Source: Carex sylvatica
Lineage: Eukaryota; Streptophyta; Magnoliopsida; Poales; Cyperaceae
Length of the DNA stretch: 14,233 nucleotides
NCBI GenBank assembly: GCA_964058845.1
Contig: CAXKVR010000861.1
Span: forward strand, 1-14,233
Direction: 5' to 3'
Of this stretch, positions 8,661 to 14,233 are shown piece by piece; the stretch's first letter is position 1; every line of letters begins with the position of its first letter. The position numbers and the translations under genes are program-made. The notes beneath the pieces were generated by a model that was not told the origin of the DNA, made no database searches, and saw nothing but the letters and a program-made list of their open reading frames with translations.

Positions 8661-8872
8661 GCAGAAAGTCTTCTCCATTTATGTTCGTATGCAATTTTTT
8701 ATTCAGTAGTAGAATAGTAGTGTGCACATTTAGACCTCTATTTTTCTAGCGAAAAAAATGATATCAATAATTTTGTCTTTTTCATCAAAAAAATAAAATA
8801 TTGTCTTTAATTCTCTAGGTCCAAACTCGGAAATGAGTTGCATAGTAGTAGTTCCTACTGGCGGGCAAAAGG

Positions 8873-8939
8873 AATTCGTATCGTCTGCATTAACTCAAAA
8901 ATGAATTTTTTGAGTTAATGCATAAAATTTGTACGAATT
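8873..8939. repeat. Inverted repeat (hairpin)
   Basis: The inner arms GCATTAACTCAAAAA (8887-8901) and 8907-8921 are a perfect 15-bp inverted repeat around a 5-base loop. The outer arms AATTCGTA (8873-8880) and TACGAATT (8932-8939) extend it with an internal bulge. The rest of 8723-9123 shows nothing I recognise. Confidence 0.8.
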
Positions 8940-9123
8940 AAATCTGCACTAATATTAAAGATCTTCCTGTGTTTTAAGCGAGGACCGAATGAACTCCGTT
9001 TACAATCAGAAAGTCAATATGTATTATAGCTTGCACCACATGAATTCGTACCACATGAAAAGAATAGTCCAGATTTATAGCTTGTAACTCAGGTACCTGG
9101 GTTGATATGGATTCATTAATGTT

Positions 9124-9673
9124 GGCTGAGCTAGTGGGTTGCAAAAATCCAGGTTGGGCGGCCCGTATTCGACCCGCCCGTGCTCGGTACCCGGGGTACC
9201 CGTGTCCGAGCCCGGGTATAGGTCGGGTAAACGGGTACACGGGTACGGGCATAAAACGGGTAGGGTACGGTTATTTGGTTCAATACCCGGGCAAACTCGG
9301 CCTGAATTACGCCCGTACCCGCCCGACCCGACCCGGCGCCCGACCCCGTACCCGTACCCGTACCCGACCCGTTAAAAATTCAAATTTTTTTGAAATTTCG
9401 AATTTGCTGCCAGAAAAAAAAAACAGAAAGAAAACAGAGAAAAAAAAAAAAAAAACCGGACCGGGTACCCTACCCGGACCGCCCTGCCCGTCAAGGGTAC
9501 CACGGGCACGGGTATAAGACAGGTAGGGTACGGGTTTTGAAAAAAATACCCGTGATACCCGGCCCGTGATACCCGTATACCCGTGATACCCGTACCCGAC
9601 CCATACCCATACCCGACCCCGGGTATACCCTACCTGCCCAGCCCGTACCCGTTAGCAAACCCCTAGGCTGAGC
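9124..9673. mobile_element. Non-autonomous hAT-type transposon (element 9132-9665) with 8-bp target duplication
   Basis: GGCTGAGC occurs at 9124-9131 and again at 9666-9673, an 8-bp direct duplication as made by hAT transposases. Between them the ends are inverted: TAGTGGGTTGC at 9132 against TAGGGGTTTGC read inward from 9665 (9 of 11), similar to the TAGGG-type ends of plant hAT elements. The 534-bp interior is GC-rich and full of degenerate CCCGTA/TACGGG units in both orientations, plus short A-runs. The long open frames here result from the repeat and are not genes. No transposase is present. Confidence 0.82.
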
Positions 9674-9948
9674 TCAAACTTTAGGTGAAGAATTTTAACA
9701 GAGTAGATTTGACTTCTTACAACATACAAACTATAGAACTAAAACGACACTCCATATAATCCGTGCGTTGTATGAAATAAAAAATGCTCTCTTAAAATAT
9801 TTACCCAAAGTCTAGGCAAAGAATTAGGATCCGATACCATTATTTTATATTGCGTCTCAATTAAAACATTTTGTCAAGTTTTTTACTACCTAGATTAATT
9901 TACTTCTCAGTTAATAAAATACTGTACTTCTATTAAATTTTGATGAAT
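9674..9948. other. Spacer, nothing recognised
   Basis: AT-rich sequence with no coding similarity or repeat that I can support. Confidence 0.5.
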
Positions 9949-10360
9949 CACTACTACAAAAAATATTTTTCTTACCGCCCCTTTACCATTGGATGTGCAT
10001 CTGCACAGATGGCGCTCATCACGAGTGGCACCACTGTAATTACGTTGAACTTTGTACTATCAGTTATGGATAACAAACTGATGGCATTGATGGACCCCCT
10101 CCTTTGCCATCGGTTAAATTTCACGAACAGTTAGTATTGAGTGACTCTTGAACATTGGTTCGGCTAACCAGTCGATGGCACCGAGGGGGTTACTTTTACC
10201 ATCTAACTGTTCCATGATCCGTTGGTTTTGGGTTGATCAACACTGTCTGGTATCCTTAATGAACCGATGTTGTATTTTTAATTGGCACCTATGATAATTA
10301 AATAATTAAAATATTGGTCATGCAGATACATCAATTTAACTGATGGTGTTACTACTATAA
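9949..10360. mobile_element. CACTA-like 5' terminus with subterminal inverted repeats
   Basis: It begins CACTACTACAAAAAA, the classic start of plant CACTA elements. GATGGC/GCCATCGG units follow. The arms at about 10094-10115 (CCCCCT..TTGCCATCGG.TTA) and 10165-10191 (TAACCAGTCGATGGCA..AGGGGG) are inverted, and AACAGTTAG (10126-10134) is complementary to CTAACTGTT (10203-10211). The matching right end is not certain: candidates ending GTAGTG at 11825 and 12162 lack a matching 3-bp duplication. No transposase is seen. Confidence 0.5.
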
Positions 10361-10532
10361 AAAACACATTTAATGACTATATATATCCAATTTAATAATT
10401 ATAAGAAAATAATTATTTAATAACATACATAATCCTAACTCAATGATATCTAATTAAGGATCATTAACCATATCAATTGAAACTTTTGTGTTATATTTTT
10501 TTAACAGAAAAGTTCGTAATTAACCAAGAGAG

Positions 10533-10534
<2 letters not shown>
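10361..10534. other. Spacer, nothing recognised
   Basis: AT-rich sequence between the CACTA-like terminus and the microsatellite. Confidence 0.4.

Positions 10535-10602
<68 letters not shown>
10535..10602. repeat. Compound (AT)19(AG)15 microsatellite
   Basis: A perfect AT run (10535-10572) passes directly into a perfect AG run (10573-10602). Confidence 0.95.
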
Positions 10603-10605
<3 letters not shown>

Positions 10606-10674
10606 CTAATGTGCATTCGTATGCATATGGGCTGAAATACATACGGTCTAAATTTGAAATTTTAAAATTCAAAA

Positions 10675-10790
10675 AGTCGATCTGAACCATTCATCTTGTT
10701 CTCCATATTAATATGTGCTTGGAGATCAAATTTTACATTTTTCTGAATTTTTTTACTATTTATTAAGCCACTTTGAAAATTATTGATCAA
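10675..10790. repeat. Dispersed MITE-related repeat, single arm
   Basis: It starts AGTCGATCTGAACCATTCA and continues through TGTGCTTGGAGATCAAATTT and TTACTATTTATTAAG to CCACTTTGAAAAT. The same order is found in reverse complement at about 13960-14079, and the GTCGATC.GAACCATTCAA core also occurs in the MITE at 13566. No complementary second arm is adjacent, so this looks like a half element. Confidence 0.65.
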
Positions 10791-10933
10791 ACAAAATAAA
10801 TTGAAGACAAAATTATTCATGGCGGGTCCTATATGTTTGGATTAATAATAGTAATTGTAAAATTAAAAACATGTGAGAGTAATTAAACTATAGAATTGAG
10901 CATATATATATATATATATATTAGTAAAAAAAA

Positions 10934-11200
10934 CTACAATACCAGGCACAGATCACACTTCGGGTGTAACTCCATAATACATGCATCTTTAATCTTATGG
11001 AGTAAAGCAATGATCCTCTCCATGGAAAATCGGGCATTAGAATGCCTAGCATTGATGTTGAGGAAAGGCAAAGAGGTCCACAGTATGTTGTTCCACCTCT
11101 TAGACAACACGCACGTCCGCACCGCCTCGTCGGTCGTGAGTAGCCCTAAGATAATGAGAAGTAAATCGTCTGACAAATTACTTATGTAATCAAATATCAT
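10934..11200 (-). pseudogene. Truncated F-box protein gene
   Basis: The minus-strand frame starts at ATG 11198-11200 and encodes 88 residues. Residues about 6-45 form an F-box: ISNLSDDLLLIILGLL, then EAVRTCVLSKRW and LWTSLPFL. In intact proteins the F-box binds SKP1 in SCF ubiquitin ligases, and a C-terminal LRR/FBD, kelch or similar region selects the substrate. Here the frame stops after a short non-repetitive tail (HSNARFSMERIIALLHKIKD), while the FBD/LRR F-box family is usually several hundred residues long. No further exon is evident toward lower coordinates, where the DNA is AT-repeat. It is either a truncated pseudogene or a transposon-captured first exon; expression as a small F-box peptide is possible but unsupported. 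Confidence 0.78.
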
Positions 11201-11201
11201 T

Positions 11202-11930
11202 GCGTAAGACCAGAACTAATAACAATGATGAATTTATAACAATAATTTTTCTGTTCAATTACATTTCCTAATCATCCATTATATATATACACACAACATA
11301 TACAAGAGACGTTTTAATTAATTAAGTGCATGCATCTATATGATATACCCATATATGATCCGTCGGGTCTTTTTTAAGAGCATGAATCTATATAAAGTAA
11401 CATAAAAATTCAAGTTCAAATCCAGAAGTCAAATCTGAGATAGCACGAATATTAACTCAAATAATTACATATCGGACCATCCAGTTGATAACATAAAATT
11501 TGCAATACTTTAGGTCAACTTTACATAGCATTCCACAGTAAATTGAAGTATACGACTTCCTGACTTTTCGTTTAACATCGCCATCGGTTAAAATTCGACA
11601 GTAAAACAGATTAATTATTATATTTTATAATTTGTAACTTAAAAGAAATATATAATTTACTTTGGATCGTTTCATCTCCTCCAATTTCAAATTTTGCAAC
11701 TTTACTCTCTCTCACTAGGAATAACTGGTCGCCATCTAAGCTATCTCTCTCACCTAAGTCCCAAGGTTCCTCGCTAGCACTCTCTGTGTATGTAGGTCGC
11801 GATCTTACTAAGTTTTTATGTAGTGTTTTAACTTCTAGTGCTTTTTACCGATATATATTAAATACCTAGGTCTAGATCTTACTGTAGTATTTTTTGTTAT
11901 ATACTGCTTAGTTTTTAGGTGGTTTTGTAG
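11202..11930. other. Spacer; CT-rich patches near 11700-11790
   Basis: No coding similarity seen. The stretch 11700-11790 is pyrimidine-rich with several CTCTCT runs, as in plant 5' leaders, but no start codon context links it to a gene. ATATATACACACA occurs at about 11283-11295. Confidence 0.4.
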
Positions 11931-12340
11931 GGGATAAAGTTTCTTAGTGGGTTACTGTAATGTTGATATTTTTAAAATTTTTAGTTTCAATTTTTTTTTC
12001 TAGAGCTTGGTTCTTTAGGTTTAGGTTTATTTTTAAGGTGTTTTGAGTTTAGGTTGAGGTTGAGGTATAGTAATTTTTTATTTTTTATTTTTAGTTTTAA
12101 GTATTGATTTTTTTCTGACCTTAGGTCTTTGAGTTTAGGTTTATGATTTTTTTTTTGTAGTGGTTAAAATTTTATAGTTTTTTTAACATATATTTTGATA
12201 TTTTTTTTAATTTTTATGTTTTGAGTTTTGCTTTTTCTGAGGTACATACATCATAATACGGGTTTCATTTTTAGTTTTAAGTTTCAGTTTTCAGTTTTGG
12301 TTTTAAGTTTCTTGACCTTAGGCTATGTTTAGATTTCGTT
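11931..12340. other. T-rich, TTTAGGTT-bearing low-complexity stretch
   Basis: Long T-runs with recurring TTTAGG and GGTTGAGG words, and no open frame of note. It could be a large intron of whatever gene lies at 12809-13259, or simple-sequence DNA. There is no tandem TTTAGGG array, so it is not telomeric repeat. Confidence 0.4.
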
Positions 12341-12392
12341 GGGTTTTATATGGGAGAATAGAGAAAGAGCTTGTATTATGGTTTGGTGCATG

Positions 12393-12500
12393 TTGATCTG
12401 TCCTTCTTTGTAGATGGACTTGAAGGTTCAATAACCCAAGAACGCAATTTTATGGGGTTATTGAACCTTTCAGTTCATCAACATGAAGGATTTAGATCAA
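12393..12500 (+). ncRNA. Candidate miRNA-precursor-like hairpin
   Basis: Arms 12393-12437 and 12455-12500 are imperfectly complementary along their whole length, with a 17-base loop. The loop-proximal 14 bp (AGGTTCAATAACCC, 12424-12437) pair perfectly. Farther out, TCCTTC and TTGATCT pair, with small bulges between. The size and pairing suit a plant pre-miRNA, but I do not recognise a known mature miRNA, and a small foldback repeat would look the same. The reverse strand would fold equally well. Confidence 0.4.
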
Positions 12501-12597
12501 ATATTTAGTATATCATTTTAATAACCACGAAGGTTAAGGTTTGAGTTCAAATATGCGAGTAGTACTCCCTCTCACAGTTAACAATTGGGTGAAGATT

Positions 12598-12696
12598 TAG
12601 GTTATCAATTATTTCGAATCACAAATCTATCAAGATGAGCTACTATTTTTGGAGCTCATATATGAAGATGAGCGATCCGGTATAATTGATAACCTA
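12598..12696. repeat. Second inverted repeat, perfect 15-bp ends
   Basis: TAGGTTATCAATTAT (12598-12612) and ATAATTGATAACCTA (12682-12696) are perfect inverted copies about 70 bases apart. Inside, TGAGCT...AGCTCA (about 12636-12657) forms a smaller stem, and AAGATGAGC occurs twice. It lies about 100 bp after the 12393-12500 hairpin. Confidence 0.8.
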
Positions 12697-12808
12697 CATC
12701 TCGAATTCCCATGTGAATTGCTTTATTTCTCTAATTAATGTATATCTCATTCTCCTAGTTATCTAAATTATAACATAATGGTAATGCTTGTTAATTAATG
12801 ATATGTAG

Positions 12809-13259
12809 TGACTGATATGGACAAGTTCAACGTGATATTGGAGAAAAAATTCGAGGAGGCTGTATCAGGGAAAGGTAATAAGTCCAATCATTTGTATTAT
12901 ATTTCAATTTTATAAAAAAATATTCATTGTTACTTTTTCATTATACATATTCACTTGTCTTTTGTTTCAATTTCTTTTTTGAAATCCTAATAGTGGCTAT
13001 CAGATTAACTTTTGTTCTAATTTCAGGTGAAACTCCTGCTACTAGTAATGAAGGAGATCATTCTGAGTACGGACCACCAGCTGGATCACAAGAGGAGGCT
13101 CAGCGATCTATTTCCTATTTGATGACTCTATTGGTGGCTCCTGTACAAAACGGGTTTCAAGAAGCACAAAGGCAGGTTTGGGGGGGGAGGATGAAGAGAA
13201 TGAGCTGCACCACAACAAAAAAAAATCAAGCTGACAGCAGGTGCATTTTGTTTAGCTAG
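12809..13259 (+). CDS. Unrecognised gene fragment, two phase-compatible exons
   Basis: Exon 12809-12874 follows ATATGTAG. It contains ATG 12817-12819 and codes MDKFNVILEKKFEEAVSGK, ending in phase 1 at GTAATAAGT. The next exon begins at 13027 after AATTTCAG, completes a Gly codon and codes GETPATSNEGDHSEYGPP, then an acidic and Gln-rich segment with SYLMTLLVAPVQNGFQEAQRQ. It either ends at 13175 (GTTTGG donor) or runs to TAG 13257-13259 through a basic tail after an eight-G run. Splice sites, phase and non-repetitive codons support a real exon pair. The first segment could form a short amphipathic helix. I do not recognise the family. It may be the 3' part of a host gene or a captured fragment. 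Confidence 0.45.
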
Positions 13260-13265
13260 GTAAAG

Positions 13266-13357
13266 CAACCCTGTTTTGGATTTTGTTATTAGTGATGATG
13301 ATTAATATGTGTCTGTTTAGGAACAACAACCCCGTTTTGAATTTTGTTATCAGTGAT
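13266..13357 (+). repeat. 31-bp direct repeat (13266-13296 and 13327-13357)
   Basis: The copies match at 28 of 31 bases; all three differences are transitions. They lie 61 bp apart, directly after the last open frame, in what may be a 3' UTR. Between 13358 and 13565 I see nothing beyond AT-rich sequence. Confidence 0.85.
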
Positions 13358-13565
13358 ATCTAGCTAGAGGGTCCTTAATTTTCTAACTACTCTTGTATGA
13401 GTTGAATACAACTTGTATGTATTAATTATATATATGATACAATTGATGTATGTTTATATTAATTTTCTATTCATATTAGCTTGCATGGTTTTATATTATT
13501 TGTTGATTGTTGGTTGGTACCTACTATTTCGTATTTTTAATATAAATGGATGAATATATAATATG

Positions 13566-13944
13566 AGGAGGGTTCCAATGCCTCATCTTTTTCATACCTC
13601 ATATTTTATATCTTCGTTTTCAAAGTTCAAATTGTCGATCCGAACCATTCAACATGATATATATATACTAAAATATGATTAGGGATAAAATTTTTTAATT
13701 TTTGAAATTTTTTTACTATTTTTTAAGATGAGTAGAAAATTACTATTTTTTGAACGGTTCAAAAACAGTGATTTTGTATACATATCTTAAAAAATAGTAA
13801 AAAAATTGCTAAAAATATAAAATTTCATCTCCATACATATTTTAGTATAAATATTATGTTGAACGTTCAGATCGACAATTTGGACTTTGAAAACGAAGAC
13901 ATAAAATATGAGGTATGAAAAAGATGAGGCATTGGAACCCTCCT
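13566..13944. mobile_element. Foldback MITE, 379 bp, nearly identical arms
   Basis: The outer 75 bases of each arm (from AGGAGGGTTCC inward) match at 73 of 75. Pairing continues with more differences to the centre, near GAACGGTTC (about 13752-13760), so the whole element is one hairpin. There is no coding capacity. The flanks are AT-rich (left ATATAATATG, right ATATATTAAG), so a target duplication cannot be told from chance. The core word GTCGATC.GAAC...TTCAAC is shared with the repeats at 10675 and 13960. Confidence 0.85.
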
Positions 13945-13959
13945 ATATATTAAGCCACC

Positions 13960-14079
13960 GTTGGATCGGCGATTTTCAAAGTGACTTAATAAATAGTAAA
14001 AAAAAATTAAAAAAATGTAAAATTTGGTCTCCAAGCACATTTCAATATAGAGATCACATCTAACGGTTCAGATCGACCA
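13960..14079. repeat. Inverted relative of the 10675-10790 repeat
   Basis: Read in reverse complement, this shows GGTCGATCTGAACCGTTAG, TGTGCTTGGAGACCAAATTT, TTACTATTTATTAAG and TCACTTTGAAAAT in the same order as 10675-10790. It directly follows the MITE at 13566-13944. The rest, to 14126, shows nothing recognised. Confidence 0.7.
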
Positions 14080-14126
14080 TTTGGACATTGGAAACACAAA
14101 AATGAGTTATAAGCATAATAGCTAAC

Positions 14127-14172
14127 CTCTCTCTATATATATATATAGACACACACACACATGCACACACAC
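14127..14172. repeat. Compound CT/AT/AC microsatellite
   Basis: CTCTCTCT, then an AT run, then AC runs interrupted by ATG. Bases 14173-14233 show nothing recognised. Confidence 0.9.
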
Positions 14173-14233
14173 ATGTACATACGGGGGCCCTAATAAAAGC
14201 ACAATTAAAAAAATATATTCTCATAAATTACCA

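Larger units (their letters stand above)
7166..8722. mobile_element. CACTA-like non-autonomous element carrying a PPR fragment (borders uncertain)
   Basis: The left border starts CACTACAAATTG and the right border ends ATAGTAGTG, the complement of CACTACTAT. Both flanks carry repeated short units with ACACGG/CCGTGT and GTGTAGAAA, left at about 7250-7545 and right at about 8401-8660. This terminal plus subterminal architecture is typical of CACTA (En/Spm) elements. No transposase is seen. The 3-bp target duplication expected for this superfamily does not match at these borders (GTA against TGC), so ends are approximate or the element is rearranged. Confidence 0.5.
10106..11601. repeat. Distant direct repeat GCCATCGGTTAAA (10106-10118 and 11580-11592)
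   Basis: The subterminal motif GCCATCGGTTAAATTTC near the CACTA-like 5' end recurs as GCCATCGGTTAAAATTC at 11580, both followed by a GA(A)CAG. The F-box fragment lies between. This hints that one element, about 9949 to beyond 11600, spans the F-box piece; the link is suggestive only. Confidence 0.45.

Noticed and set aside
8974..9517. Overlapping open frames on both strands, Pro/Gly/Arg-rich
   Set aside because: They arise from the CCCGTA/TACGGG repeats of the hAT-type element and have no domain or codon signal.
10896..11189. Plus-strand open frame opposite the F-box
   Set aside because: The minus strand carries a clear F-box; the + strand begins in a TA repeat and shows no domain.
11990..12130. 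Telomere-like TTTAGG words
   Set aside because: The words are scattered and irregular, with no tandem TTTAGGG array.
12147..12162. TTTTTTGTAGTG as the right end of the CACTA-like element starting at 9949
   Set aside because: The flanking three bases (AAT before 9949, GTT after 12162) do not match, so the pairing is unproven.

Overview
The window is plant nuclear DNA. It is AT-rich, has GT-AG introns, and holds a Ty1/copia LTR retrotransposon, CACTA-like and hAT-type DNA transposons, several foldback MITEs, a family 1 beta-glucosidase gene, and PPR and F-box fragments. An angiosperm is certain enough; the species is not recognisable from sequence alone. No gene in the window is complete and clearly functional. 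The layout is one broken host gene followed by about 8.5 kb of nested or adjacent mobile elements carrying pieces of other genes.

Region 1 (1-4095) is the 3' part of a Ty1/copia element on the + strand. It begins inside gag, because the 5' LTR and gag start lie outside the window. It runs through protease, integrase, reverse transcriptase and RNase H, then ends in a polypurine tract and a short 3' LTR (3894-4095, about 202 bp, TGTT...AACA). The gag-pol frame is broken by two in-frame stops (710-712, 1802-1804) and a frameshift near 1936-1942. The reverse transcriptase/RNase H half is open.

Region 2 (4096-5711) is the 3' part of a GH1 beta-glucosidase gene, in five phase-compatible exons. The LTR ends directly against coding sequence, so the retrotransposon sits inside a GH1 exon. 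The donor of the intron after the catalytic-nucleophile exon is AT instead of GT. The last intron holds a foldback element.

Region 3 (5712-8722) holds two foldback MITEs (about 5871-6263 and 6567-6950). A CACTA-like stretch (about 7166-8722) follows, with subterminal repeats on both sides, a frameshifted PPR fragment and two copies of a 53-bp unit, each a near-perfect hairpin.

Region 4 (8723-11700) holds a non-autonomous hAT-type element (9132-9665) with an exact 8-bp target duplication and a GC-rich CCCGTA-type interior. It also holds a CACTA-like terminus at 9949 and, on the minus strand, a truncated F-box gene (10934-11200).

Region 5 (11700-14233) contains a 108-nt miRNA-precursor-like hairpin (12393-12500) and a second hairpin (12598-12696). 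After these come two phase-compatible exons of an unrecognised gene (12809-13259), a 31-bp direct repeat, a 379-bp foldback MITE with nearly identical arms (13566-13944), and an inverted relative of a repeat seen at 10675-10790.
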